Assembly: GCF_000317515.1 (NCBI RefSeq)
Contig: NC_019738.1
Span: 5,234,001-5,298,000 of the forward strand
Source of the DNA: Allocoleopsis franciscana PCC 7113
GTDB lineage: Bacteria > Cyanobacteriota > Cyanobacteriia > Cyanobacteriales > Coleofasciculaceae
Reading direction: 5' to 3'
Length of the DNA: 64,000 bases
Position numbers and translations under genes: made by a program. The first letter of the stretch is position 1, and every line of letters begins with the position of its first letter. The notes under the pieces were generated by a model that was given only the letters and a program-made list of their open reading frames with translations, ran no database searches and was not told where the DNA came from. Positions 48,123 through 58,916 of the stretch are shown piece after piece.

Positions 48123-50911
48123 GCCTGGGGATTTGGTCTGACGGGTTTGCTCCTCTGGATTAGTTCGGCACCGGGTGCTCACTTGCAACTTGGACCCCAA
48201 GCCATTTTCGTCTGGCTGCCGGGAGCCATTATTGGCGTAATGATCAACTTTTAAGTTAAGCATCTTGGCGAGCGCTGGCAAGATTTATCGGGGGGAACGC
48301 CCAGTTATATCACGCGACTCTTAGACAAATTTCCCCTATTGGGGACTTACGCCGCAATCGGCTATTACATCAGTTGGGTTGCCGTGCTGCCCGCCAACGC
48401 CATCATCATCACCGACTTTATTGCGGCTAATCTCGAACCGTTGGGGATTACCGCACCCGAAACTTTGTTGCGTATCGCCTTAACCGCCCTCGCCTTTATC
48501 GTTTCGTTTAGTGGAACCCGTTCCCTCGGCATTCTGCATCTCTTTTTTGTCGTACCTGCGGTGGGGTTTCTGACGGTCTTTTGCGTTCAGGGAATGGGCT
48601 GGTTGGCGTTGTCTCCCGATAGTCCAGGTCTACTTCCCCCCAATTGGTCAACATTCGATTTCGGGGGATGGGCACAATGGTATGTCATCGCTACCTACGC
48701 CGTTTACGCCTGCGAAACTGCCTCGGCTTTCATTGCCGACAGCCAGAAACCCCGAAAAACACTACACATCCTCGTCCTTGCTGCCTGGTTGATTCCGATC
48801 GTCTATTTAGGCGGTTCCTGGGTACTCATGCGGCTGGCAACACAACCTGGACTTGGCGATAACACTTATCTCAATCTGTTAGCCGCCTCTAAACCCTTTT
48901 GGGGGGATTTAGCGCCTCTACTCGTCACGTTTCTTGTTCTGTCTGGCAGTCTCCTCAGTTGTGCCACAGCAGCTTCTAATAGTCCCCGCATGTTGTATCA
49001 ATTGGCACTAGATGGTCATATTTCGCCCGTTTTTGCCGTAACCTCCCGTCAGGGGGTTCTTTGTCCAAGTTTGGTGCTTACGCTCTTTCTGAGTCTGGTT
49101 TGGCTGATGTGGGGCGATTTGGCGCGGATCGTCTTCGTGACGGGGATTGGCTGGCTGTTCTCCTTTATTGCCCTGCACTGGGGGTTGTGGTTGAAGCGGG
49201 GGGAACCGGGGGTGCTTTGGCCAAGACTCTCGCTGGGATTTGCCATTTTCGAGTCCATTGCCTTGATTGGGGGGGGATTGGCGTGGAATTGGCAGGATTT
49301 GCTGATCGGGTTATTGTTACCTCTGGTGATTCTCGCAGGAAATGCGCTGATGCGCCGGATCTCCTTTGCGCCGTTCCATCCGACCTGGTGGCAGAAACTG
49401 TACAGCAAGTCGAGTCGCCGCCTTGCGCCGGATTTCATGCTGATTCAGGTGCTCGTTTTAATTGCCCTAGTCACTTGCGCGACGATCACCACTTGGATGG
49501 TGAAAGGTTCCCTACAACAGTTTGCTGTCGATAGTACGACTCTCAAAAATTTCTTTGTGCTGTTGTTGCTGCTGATTACGTTTGTGGAAGTTGCGATCGC
49601 CGGATGGACGAGTTTACCCCAAGTCACTAGTTTGGGGGAAGCAAAAGAACAAGCCGAACACCTGTTTAAAATTGCGATTGATTCGATTGTCGTGGTGAAT
49701 GAAAAAGGGGTTGTGGTTCAGGTAAATCCAGCCACCGAACTATTATTTAGAACCTCAGCATTCAATATTCTCCAGTATCATCTCAGCGAGTTTTTTCCAG
49801 ACTTGGAGGCTCGACCCGATCTTTGGGAAAATCGCAGCGAGCATATGTTCAATTTAAATCGCACTTCGAGCATCAATCCCGATAGAAATTCGAGCCACGA
49901 TCACCGCATCATTGAAATTTCCATTTCCAGTCGGTTCCATGAAGAGTTTCGTGAATATGTTGGTATTTTGCGAGATATTACTGATCGCAAACGCCAAAAA
50001 GAAATCTTAGAAGCGATGGTAAAAGAGCGGACTACTGACTTAGGGACTGCCAACGATGCTATTGCAGCGCTCAACAAACGGCTTAAAGCTGACAATCTCC
50101 GTATGGGAGCTGAACTCGATATCCTGCGTCAAATGCAGCAGATGATTTTACCTAAACAGCAAGAGTTGGAAGACATTGAAGAACTGGATATCGCTGGATA
50201 CATGGAACCTGCTGACGAAGTCGGTGGAGATTATTACGATGTCTTGCACACGGATGGGATTGTTACCATTGGCATTGGAGATGTCACCGATCATGGATTA
50301 GAGAGTGGCATTTTGATGGTGATGGCTCAAACAGCAGTTCGCACACTCAAAGAAATTAAAGAACAAGACCCTGTGCGTTTTTTAGATACGCTCAACCGCA
50401 CGATTTACAAAAATGTCTCTCGCATGAACTCAGGCAAGAATTTGACCCTGGCGATTTTGAATTATGTGGCGGGGGCTATCAGTATCAGCGGTCAGCACGA
50501 GGAGACTATTGTAGTGAGAAAAGGGGGTCAAATCGAGCGGATTGACACGATGGATTTAGGGTTACCAATTGGTTTGGATGAAGAGATTGCTGATTTTATC
50601 AGTCATACAACGGTGAAGTTGGAACCAGGGGATGGGGTGGTGCTATATACCGATGGCATTCCAGAAGCTAGAGATATCCATGGCAAGTTTTATGAGATGG
50701 AAAGACTTTGTGCGGCGGTGAGTCAAAATTGGCACAAAGATGCTGAACAAGTCAAGCAATCTGTGATTGAGGATGTGCGTCGATTTATTGGCAAACAGAA
50801 GGTGTTCGATGATATTACTTTGGTGGTCTTTAAGCGGAAGGATGACTCAGTGGTGAGTGCCGAAATGCAATCACCTAGCGTCTCCTCTGAGGGGATGAAC
50901 TGAACAGGTTT

Positions 50912-51754
50912 TTACGCTTCAACCGCTTGGACTAAATTGTCTAACTCTTGCTGCATCTTTTCGCACACGAGGTTATAGCAATCTTCCACATAATCCCCAT
51001 CATGGGCAGCTTCTCGACCATAACGCTCAAAAATAATCGGTGGGCAAACCCTGGTGTGAATGGTTACAGGTAATGGAATATTAGGCAAAGGGCCGATCGC
51101 CAATCCCCAGGGTAATCCCAAATAAATCGGAAAAACCTCTGGATCGATATCCAAAAACCAAGGCATTCCCCATTCATGGAGTTGCCGCACTTGCTGATAC
51201 AAGTTAGCCAAGACAATGAGTGTATCGTGAGCACCGTAGGAAATCAGCGGCACAATCGGGACATTGTGCCCTAGTGCCAGCTTGATAAAAGCTTGATTCC
51301 CAGCCAAGCAGATTTTGTGACGCAAGGCATGGAGGCGAAATACATCTTTAGCGCCACCAGGGTAGACAAGAACACTGGCACCTTTTCGCAAAGCCGCGAT
51401 CGCCATTTTGGGATGCGCCACCACCGCACCCGTTTCAGCCGCGAGGTGGGCGACTCTGGGAGCAGCTTTCCAGACACAGGGATGCATCAAGCCATAAACA
51501 GGGCGTTCTGTACCAAATCGTCGAAACCAGTCATACATCATCATCACCATATCAGGGGCGACTAGCCCTCCATTATGGGAACCGACGAGCAAGACTTGCC
51601 CCTGAGGCGGAATATGGTGCCAGCCGCTCGTTTGCACTCGAAAATAGTAACGATATAGCCACTCCCACAGCGGCATGAACAGTTGAATAACTTGAGGATT
51701 TCGTTGATCTAAAGACCAGCCCGGTCGGGCTACAAGGTCAGATTTTTTAGACAT
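50912..51754 (-). CDS. Lysophospholipid acyltransferase family protein
   Basis: A 280-aa protein. The acyltransferase region shows VLLVGSHNGGLVAPDMVMM (His with a downstream Asp, a variant of HX4D) and VLVYPGGAKDVFR (the EGTRS-like substrate block with G-G). It has hydrophobic patches but no clear multi-pass topology, so it is probably membrane-associated. The family transfers acyl chains to glycerolipids or related acceptors; the DAGAT-like variant motif leaves the acceptor open. It converges with the PP2C fusion gene, 8 bp from its stop. Confidence 0.8.
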   Translation of the reverse strand: MSKKSDLVARPGWSLDQRNPQVIQLFMPLWEWLYRYYFRVQTSGWHHIPPQGQVLLVGSHNGGLVAPDMVMMMYDWFRRFGTERPVYGLMHPCVWKAAPRVAHLAAETGAVVAHPKMAIAALRKGASVLVYPGGAKDVFRLHALRHKICLAGNQAFIKLALGHNVPIVPLISYGAHDTLIVLANLYQQVRQLHEWGMPWFLDIDPEVFPIYLGLPWGLAIGPLPNIPLPVTIHTRVCPPIIFERYGREAAHDGDYVEDCYNLVCEKMQQELDNLVQAVEA

Positions 51755-51977
51755 CGAGGAATTGTAGCAAGATTAGTGAGCCTAGAGCAATCCATCAAAT
51801 CCAAGGAGAATAACTTATACAGAGGTTATATTATTTCCATTGGCAGCGGAATTAACCAAGATTGGGATACAAAAACTCTGCGTTCCTCTGCGTCACCCTT
51901 TGCGACCTCTGCGTTAAAAACTCCAGTCTTCCCATCCCAAAGATCGATCACATCCCTTCTACCCTCTGCCTTTTTGA
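51755..51977. repeat. CTCTGCG-rich intergenic repeat
   Basis: Around 51877-51925 the unit CTCTGCGT recurs three times with short spacers, a short dispersed repeat common between cyanobacterial genes. No gene was seen. Confidence 0.4.
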
Positions 51978-52958
51978 TCATCGAGTCTGAAAGATATTTT
52001 GAACCATAGGTTTGTCTACACGAGCAGCCGCGCGATCAAGTTCTGCAACTTCGTTGGAATCAAGTTGCCAACCCAAAGCGCCAATATTCTCTGTAGCTTG
52101 TTCCACACTTTTGGCACCAGGGATGGGAATGGTTCCTTTACAGATGCACCAGTTGAGGGCAACCTGTGATAGAGTTTTGTTTCTGGATTGGGCGATCGCT
52201 CGTAAGCCGTCCACGATTGGCTGGATTCCAGGTAATAACTGCCTAAACAGCACACCTCGGATGCCTTTTGGTAAAGAGCCTTTGTGTGAGTATTTTCCAG
52301 TTAACAGTCCCAATCCCAGAGGGCTATAGGCAATCAGCTTTATCCCCAGCTCATCACAAACCTCTTTGAGTCCAAGTTGGGTGACCGGATAGGTGGATAA
52401 AAGGGAATACTGAACTTGTAGGGTAGAAATGGGAACGCCGCGATCGGCAAGCTTTTGATGCACCCATTTGAGCCGTTTGGGGCCGTAATTGGATAAGCCG
52501 ACTCCCTTAACCAATCCTTGCTCGTAAAGATCCGCCAAACCCTCTAAGAGTATCCCCTCCTGCCAGGGAGCATAGTTAGCCGTAGACCAGTGCATTTGTA
52601 CTAAATCTACGTTTCTGCCCAATCGCTGGGCAGATGCCTTGCCAGCCGACACCATGGACTGACGTGTCAACCGCCACGGATAAGCCGCCAGCTTGGTGGC
52701 AAGGCAAATCTTGTCTGAATTTGAACCCAAATATTCCTGAGAGAACCGTCCGAGGAGTTGCTCACTTCGCCCATTCAATTTCCCCGTTCCGTAGGAATCA
52801 CCTGTATCAAATAAAGTCACACCCTGGCTCACACAAAGGTTAAAGACGGCTTGCAACTGGTCATCCATGCTTTCGTCATATCCCCAGAGCAGTCGGTTTC
52901 CCCAAGCCCAAGTTCCGCAGCCCATGAGGGGAAGGGAGAGTTTTTGCGTCGTCTGCAT
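51978..52958 (-). CDS. Aldo/keto reductase family oxidoreductase
   Basis: A 326-aa TIM-barrel NADPH-dependent reductase. It has the catalytic Asp/Tyr in LFDTGDSYGTGKLNGRSE, Lys in LATKLAAYP and His in VQMHWST, the full AKR tetrad. The C-terminal GAKSVEQATENIGAL binds NADPH. It is cytoplasmic; the substrate is an unknown aldehyde or ketone. It is upstream of the acyltransferase gene on the same strand, about 220 bp away. Confidence 0.93.
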   Translation of the reverse strand: MQTTQKLSLPLMGCGTWAWGNRLLWGYDESMDDQLQAVFNLCVSQGVTLFDTGDSYGTGKLNGRSEQLLGRFSQEYLGSNSDKICLATKLAAYPWRLTRQSMVSAGKASAQRLGRNVDLVQMHWSTANYAPWQEGILLEGLADLYEQGLVKGVGLSNYGPKRLKWVHQKLADRGVPISTLQVQYSLLSTYPVTQLGLKEVCDELGIKLIAYSPLGLGLLTGKYSHKGSLPKGIRGVLFRQLLPGIQPIVDGLRAIAQSRNKTLSQVALNWCICKGTIPIPGAKSVEQATENIGALGWQLDSNEVAELDRAAARVDKPMVQNIFQTR

Positions 52959-53086
52959 CTTTACTCGGTGTAGATGTCCTTAAGACCTTTGTTTAAATTC
53001 TCTATCACTTTACTCTCAGTTCGTGTACACTGCGCTACGCTAGTATTATCGGCTAAATACAATATTGAGTTTAAGAGGATATTACT

Positions 53087-53572
53087 ATCGCTTCTAAACA
53101 ACTGATTAACCATCAAATCAAGACTCCTCAAGTCCTGTTGATTGATCAAGAAAACAACAATCGTGGTTTGACGGATACCCGTGAGGCACTGCAACTCGCT
53201 GAAAGTGTAGGGCTTGACCTTGTCGTAGTCTCTGAAAGTAAAGAGGCTCCGGTGGCTAAGATCTTGGACTATGGCAAGCATCAGTACCAACAGAAAAAAC
53301 GTCAACGCCAGAGTGCTAAACCTTCGATGAAGGAGGTTCAGCTCCGCCCGAACGTCGGCGAGTCGGATTACAGCTTACGCATCAATAGAGCTGTTGAGTG
53401 GTTGGGTAAAGGCGATTCCGTGAAATTTCAAGTTCGTTTACGGGGTCGGGAACATCAACATCGCGATCGCGCCGCAGAATTGCTAGACCGTATTGTAGTT
53501 GACCTCGGTCAAGCCGGAAAAGTCCAGTCCTTAGATAAACGGTCACTGATTGTTCAGGTGATTCCCTCTTAG
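53087..53572 (+). CDS. infC: Translation initiation factor IF-3, non-AUG start
   Basis: About 161 aa. It binds the 30S subunit and checks the start codon. The N-terminal domain is LINHQIKTPQVLLIDQENNN and the C-terminal domain includes KEVQLRPNVGESDYSLRIN and FQVRLRGREHQH. No ATG, GTG or TTG precedes the conserved INHQIK segment: the frame is open from the TAA at 53072, and AAGAGG at 53073-53078 lies 8 bp before an ATC (53087) and 2 bp before an ATT (53081). A rare AUU/AUC start is the known autoregulatory device of infC. The TTG at 53138 would cut the conserved start. Confidence 0.9.
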   Translation: MASKQLINHQIKTPQVLLIDQENNNRGLTDTREALQLAESVGLDLVVVSESKEAPVAKILDYGKHQYQQKKRQRQSAKPSMKEVQLRPNVGESDYSLRINRAVEWLGKGDSVKFQVRLRGREHQHRDRAAELLDRIVVDLGQAGKVQSLDKRSLIVQVIPS

Positions 53573-53581
53573 ATGAATGTG

Positions 53582-53607
53582 CCAGGGAGTTCTGATGAGC
53601 TCCCTGG
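53582..53607 (+). terminator. Hairpin after infC
   Basis: CCAGGGAG pairs with CTCCCTGG around a 10-base loop, 10 bp after the stop. No T-run follows, so it may be an RNA-stabilising stem rather than a strict terminator. Confidence 0.45.
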
Positions 53608-53634
53608 ATGTAGGGATTGCACCACAAAATAATC

Positions 53635-53877
53635 CTAGTTTTTCTGATACCAGCGATTGCCGGCAGACAGAACCGCTGCTAAAGCGATTCCTGGCAAAGC
53701 TATAACGGCTGCCCAAGGCGAGCGGAACCAAGCGGGTTGCTCGTATCTTTCCTGTTGATAAGCTTCAGATTTGCTGTGCGAACAGGATTGAACCGAACTC
53801 ACTGAACCCAACACCATGCCACTTGCGATCGCCGTGGTGGATAGGATAGCTAGCAGAGATAACTTAAGTTTAAGCAC
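53635..53877 (-). CDS. Small exported/membrane protein, unknown
   Basis: An 80-aa protein with a signal-like N-terminus (MLKLKLSLLAILSTTAIASG) ending near a Cys at residue 32, a short polar part, and a second hydrophobic helix (AAVIALPGIALAAVLSAG) before RWYQKN. It could be a small two-helix membrane protein or a lipoprotein with a C-terminal anchor. No family recognised; the composition and ATG start suggest a real gene. It converges with infC and is followed by nothing on its strand. Confidence 0.55.
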   Translation of the reverse strand: MLKLKLSLLAILSTTAIASGMVLGSVSSVQSCSHSKSEAYQQERYEQPAWFRSPWAAVIALPGIALAAVLSAGNRWYQKN

Positions 53878-53916
53878 AGTTTCTTCTCCAACTCATTTGA
53901 ACAGATTTAAGTTAAA

Positions 53917-54705
53917 CTAAGCCCCCATTCCAGAGTACTGCTTTAACCCCTTGCGCCACAGCCAGCGGTTCAAGATGAAAAAAAGTAGACTCCAACCCAG
54001 CATGACCAAAACACTTCGCCCAATATCCACAGGTAGCCCAATTAAAATTGCTGCCGGGAAGTGAATCAGGTAAGGAAAGGGAGTCCACAGCGCTACCTCA
54101 CGCACAGCGGGTGGAAAAACTTCTAGCGGGGCAATCACCCCAGACAAAAACAAGTAGAATAAAACCCAGAATTGCTCGATCGCACTGGCTCGTTCTGTCC
54201 AGAAGGCAAACAGAGCAAAAGTATACTGCATCAAGAAGCGCACAGCAAAAGCCAGTGCCACCACAGGTATAAACAGCAATATATTGCCCAGATGCGGTAG
54301 CCAAATCGCCTCCGGATAAAGCCAGAAAAACAAACCGACTAACATTAACGCCAAAGGCAGACGAGCCAGCCGTTCAGATAAATGCGAGGCGACATGATGC
54401 CACGCCGGATCAATTGGCTGTAAAAGTCGGGGAGAAAGCTTGCCTTCCACCACTTCCTTTTCAAACTCCCAAACGACCCAAACGACGTTAAACTGACGGA
54501 CGAGAAAAACAGTGAGAAAATAGCGGGCAAAATCGTTAGGAGCCAGACCAAATTGTCCACTTTGGGAGGCTTTGATCCAGATACCCATCAAAATCAGCGG
54601 TAGCGTTCCCGAAAGCGCCCATAACAATAACTCCGCCCGGTACTCTACCATGTAGGCATAGTAAACCGAGAGGAACGTTTGAGCTATCCTCATCCCCTGC
54701 TTCAT
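53917..54705 (-). CDS. ABC-2 family transporter permease
   Basis: A 262-aa protein with about six hydrophobic helices (LLLWALSGTLPLILMGIWI near the start; GNILLFIPVVALAFAVRFLM in the middle; SVLVMLGWSLLFFIL near the end) and a charged loop. It fits the ABC-2/DUF990 permease group. The ATG overlaps the stop of the ATPase gene (ATGA), so the pair is coupled. Together they form an exporter; the substrate is unknown. Confidence 0.82.
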   Translation of the reverse strand: MKQGMRIAQTFLSVYYAYMVEYRAELLLWALSGTLPLILMGIWIKASQSGQFGLAPNDFARYFLTVFLVRQFNVVWVVWEFEKEVVEGKLSPRLLQPIDPAWHHVASHLSERLARLPLALMLVGLFFWLYPEAIWLPHLGNILLFIPVVALAFAVRFLMQYTFALFAFWTERASAIEQFWVLFYLFLSGVIAPLEVFPPAVREVALWTPFPYLIHFPAAILIGLPVDIGRSVLVMLGWSLLFFILNRWLWRKGLKQYSGMGA

Positions 54706-55685
54706 GAAACGACCCCAGCACGAAAGACCCGACCAATCACTTCTTCAATGGGTGGTTCAGTTACAGTTAAATCAATGACTTCCAGCTCAGCCAAAATTTT
54801 AGACACGGTACTTGTCAGGACATCGCGCTTGACCAAAAAACGAACCTCCCGACCGTCAATGGCTTCGACTTCAGCATAAGTAGAGAGCTTGTCTTTGGGC
54901 AACGGCTTAGCCAGTTCCACTTGAACCTCGCGATAAGGTGCGAAGCGGTCAACTAACCCTTCTAAAGAGCCATCATAAATCAGTTGACCTGCATAAATTA
55001 ACAGTACCCGTTGGCATAGAGCGGTGATATCTGCCATATAGTGACTGGTCAGAAGAATGGTCGCACCGGTGCGTTGATTATACTCCCGCAGGAAGTCGCG
55101 AACTCCCACTTGGGCGTTGACATCTAATCCCAAGGTTGGCTCATCGAGGAAGAGGACTTGGGGTTGATGGAGCAAGGCTGCCAGCAGTTCGGCTTTCATG
55201 CGTTCCCCTAAAGAAAGCTTCCGCACGGGTTGGGTAAGTTTGCCTTCTAGAGAAAGCATCTCGGTGAGTTCTCCGACGCGATACTGAAAGTCTCTGTCAG
55301 AGATACCATAGACAGCCGCATTAATTTTCAGCGAATCTAGTGCAGGCAAGTCCCAAAGCAACTGCTGCTTTTGACCCATCACCAGGGTAATTTTCTTCAA
55401 AAAGTCAGCTTGCCTGCGAAAGGGGACATGACTTGCCACTCTCACTCGACCGCTGGAAGGGTGAATCAGTCCGGTCAGCATCTTGAGTATGGTGGTTTTT
55501 CCTGCACCATTGGGGCCGAGGAATCCAACCACTTCGCCCATCTCAATCTCAAAAGTAACGTCTTGAACCGCGTTTACTGAGCGGTAGGTGCGGCGCAGAA
55601 AGTGAGCCAACGTACCTTTTATGCCCGGTTCTTTCACGGCAACCGGGTAGACTTTGCTTAGGTTCTCAACGACAACAATAGACAT
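54702..55685 (-). CDS. ABC transporter ATP-binding protein
   Basis: A 327-aa ATPase of the ABC-2/DrrA type. Walker A is FLGPNGAGKTTILKML, the signature is KLSLGERMKAELLAAL (residues 158-173), Walker B is VLFLDEPTLGLD and the switch His is in LLTSHYM. The N-terminus has the YPVAVKEPGIKG insertion typical of cyanobacterial/Natrono-type members. It powers the neighbouring permease. Confidence 0.93.
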   Translation of the reverse strand: MSIVVVENLSKVYPVAVKEPGIKGTLAHFLRRTYRSVNAVQDVTFEIEMGEVVGFLGPNGAGKTTILKMLTGLIHPSSGRVRVASHVPFRRQADFLKKITLVMGQKQQLLWDLPALDSLKINAAVYGISDRDFQYRVGELTEMLSLEGKLTQPVRKLSLGERMKAELLAALLHQPQVLFLDEPTLGLDVNAQVGVRDFLREYNQRTGATILLTSHYMADITALCQRVLLIYAGQLIYDGSLEGLVDRFAPYREVQVELAKPLPKDKLSTYAEVEAIDGREVRFLVKRDVLTSTVSKILAELEVIDLTVTEPPIEEVIGRVFRAGVVS

Positions 55686-56112
55686 AGCTTTACTGTAATC
55701 GATGGGTCATCAATCTGTATCTACTTCAAAGTACGAGGAAGCTCTCTAATTTTTTGACCAGAAAGCTCTTGACAACTAACCCATTATTAATTCAAAAAAA
55801 CTGCCGTAAGGTATGGGCATTGAACGGGATGGAATCAAATTTGTTCAGCTATCGCACCCACAAGTGACATTCTATAAATTGTCAAAAGGCTCGAAACTTA
55901 GGTCATTCAGCAAAGTTTAAAAGTATCAAATTAAGAGCAAAAAGGCTCAGGCAGAAAAGCTTGAGCCTCTTGTCATTTACTTGAATGACTAAAAATAGTA
56001 GAATTAAAAAAGAAAATGAGCCGATAAAAATCGGCTGGAATATAAGAGTCAAAAATTATGAACCGAACGATATCGGTTAGCCCAAAAGGGTGAAAAGTAG
56101 TGTTTTTAAAAC
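55686..56112. other. Intergenic region between ABC and RNA-binding genes
   Basis: About 430 bp with two hairpins. One, AGGCTCA/TGAGCCT (55943-55968), has a T-run on the minus side; another, AGCCGAT/ATCGGCT (56019-56036), is followed on the minus strand by a long A/T run. Both can end the transcript of the rbp gene and insulate the ABC genes. No ORF was seen. Confidence 0.5.
56003..56036 (-). terminator. Intrinsic terminator of the RNA-binding protein gene
   Basis: On the minus strand, AGCCGAT pairs with ATCGGCT around a 4-base T loop, followed by a T-rich tract over 56003-56016. It lies 77 bp after the rbp stop. Confidence 0.7.
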
Positions 56113-56412
56113 TTAGTAGCGACGAGAGAAACTGTTGCTTTTCCGAGGCCCACCCGAAGAGCTTTTATTTTCGCGGGGCTTAGCCTTATTCACTTTCAGG
56201 TCGCGACCCATCCATTCGGCACCATCTAAAGCTTCAATGGCGGCTTCTTCTTCAGCGTCTGAACTCATCTCCACAAAGCCAAATCCACGGATGCGACCCG
56301 TTTCTCGATCCGTGGGAAGTTGAACTCGTTTGACTGTACCGTATTCTGCAAAAACCGCATTGAGGTCGTCTTGGGTAACTTGGTAGGACAGATTACCTAC
56401 ATAGATTGACAT
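56113..56412 (-). CDS. rbp: RRM-type RNA-binding protein (Rbp family)
   Basis: A 99-aa protein. The start is the ATG at 56412 (MSIYVGNLSYQVTQ), with GGAG upstream; the longer frame to 56514 is not coding-like. It has one RNA-recognition motif: RNP2 is SIYVGNL and RNP1 is IRGFGFVEM, with conserved aromatics. The tail is short and basic (PRENKSSSGGPRKSNSF). Cyanobacterial Rbp proteins are often cold- or stress-induced and bind RNA in the cytoplasm. Monocistronic. Confidence 0.92.
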   Translation of the reverse strand: MSIYVGNLSYQVTQDDLNAVFAEYGTVKRVQLPTDRETGRIRGFGFVEMSSDAEEEAAIEALDGAEWMGRDLKVNKAKPRENKSSSGGPRKSNSFSRRY

Positions 56413-56686
56413 TGATCTTCTCCAAAAACAGGGGAGTGTAGAGATTGGAATTGCGGAGAGAAATCTGTTAACGACCAGAAGCGAGAAGCCTACCGATGAA
56501 AACAAAATCTGCAACCGAATTAATTCTCTTCCTTAAGATAGCGCATAAAGGTGATAGCTCAAGGAGAGAACTAAAAATTTTTACAAAGAGTTTGTTAGGA
56601 ATCACGTTAAGGTTTTGAGAACAGGGGATTGAGCGCACCCTTAACCGAGTACGATGCATCAACACACCGCTCTTGTTAACACACCC

Positions 56687-57475
56687 CTAAGCCGATTTCC
56701 TCTGTGCATCCGCTTCGCTTAATGTAAGGATTTCAACACCTTCTTCCGTAACCGCTAATGTATGCTCAAATTGAGCAGAAAGTTTGCGATCTTTGGTCAC
56801 GGCTGTCCATTTGTCCGCGAGAACCTCAACTTCCCAAGTGCCTTCATTAATCATTGGCTCAATGGTAAAAACCATACCAGGGCGAAGACGCTTTCCTTTC
56901 CCCCTAGTGCCATAGTGAGGAATCTGAGGCGCGGTATGGAAAATATTACTCACCCCATGTCCGACGAAGTCTCGCACAACAGAAAAACCCTGAGCCTCGG
57001 CATACTCTTGAATCGCCGCACCAATGTCTCCAATCCGTGAACCGGATCTAACGGTAGCAATCCCTCTTCTTAAACACTCCTGTGTCACCTCCACCAACTT
57101 TTTCGCCGTTGGGGAAGGAGTACCCACAAAAAAAGTTTTGGAGGTATCACCGTGGTAGCCCTCTACCGTCGGCGTCACATCAATATTGATAATGTCGCCT
57201 TCCTTGAGGATTTGTTTAGCATTGGGAATTCCATGACAGACCACCTCATTGACACTGGTGCAGATGGACTTGGGAAAGCCATGATAGCCCAGAGGCGCAC
57301 TTTTTGCCCCATGTGCTATTGTCCAGCGCTCTGCTTCGTCATTCAGTTCTAAGGTACTCACCCCTGGCTTAACCATCGGTGCTAGGTGATCTAAAAGTTC
57401 AGCCGCCAAGCGCCCTGCGCGACGCATTTTTTCAATTTCTCTGCTGGATAAGAGAACGATTGTTTCGTTTCCCAT
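56687..57475 (-). CDS. map: Methionine aminopeptidase, type I
   Basis: A 262-aa metalloenzyme that removes the initiator Met from nascent proteins. It has KSICTSVNEVVCHGIP, the metal ligands Asp in DIINIDVTPTVEGYHGD and His in HGVSNIFHTAPQIPHYG, and the final Glu ligands in FTIEPMINEG and FEHTLAVTEEG. The length is standard, with no N-terminal extension. It starts at ATG 57475. Confidence 0.95.
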   Translation of the reverse strand: MGNETIVLLSSREIEKMRRAGRLAAELLDHLAPMVKPGVSTLELNDEAERWTIAHGAKSAPLGYHGFPKSICTSVNEVVCHGIPNAKQILKEGDIINIDVTPTVEGYHGDTSKTFFVGTPSPTAKKLVEVTQECLRRGIATVRSGSRIGDIGAAIQEYAEAQGFSVVRDFVGHGVSNIFHTAPQIPHYGTRGKGKRLRPGMVFTIEPMINEGTWEVEVLADKWTAVTKDRKLSAQFEHTLAVTEEGVEILTLSEADAQRKSA

Positions 57476-57637
57476 GAATCTTCCTTAACCTGATCTCCCC
57501 AATTCGTGGGGACGTCCATCTAACATCTAAGTAACTGAACTGACTCCGAAACTCTACATCTAGGGTGCATCGCGACGTACCCTACTACGACTATTAGTAT
57601 TTAGCACAGAATTTTGTGTCAGTCCTCTATTAATTAA

Positions 57638-58822
<1,185 letters not shown>

Positions 58823-58916
58823 CAGATGACTCGTATTTGATGTTGCGTATCCGCAGTTTCCCTTACGGGGCTTAGGCAATGCTAGGATGGCATTTGCCGA
58901 ATTTGGTGAGGTACTG

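Larger units (their letters stand above)
46421..50903 (+). pseudogene. APC permease-PAS-PP2C (SpoIIE) fusion gene, broken
   Basis: ATG 46421 (AGGAAAG upstream) starts MLQSSSPSNAFANFQRLP. After codon 25 the IS at 46496-48116 intervenes; the frame resumes in phase at 48123 (AWGFGLTGLLLWISSAPG). A TAA at 48252-48254 (codon 69 of the rebuilt 951-codon frame) breaks it again, probably from CAA. From about 48255 the frame is open to 50903. Order: APC-type amino acid permease (about 12 helices), PAS domain, coiled coil, then a SpoIIE-type PP2C phosphatase (DEVGGDYYDV, TIGIGDVTDHG, VLYTDGIPEA). Relatives dephosphorylate STAS anti-sigma antagonists. A shortened protein from an internal start (TTG 48339 or similar) is conceivable. 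Confidence 0.82.

Noticed and set aside
51877-51925. Short repeats as a CRISPR array
   Set aside because: Units are 7-8 bp with spacers under 15 bp and no cas genes nearby.
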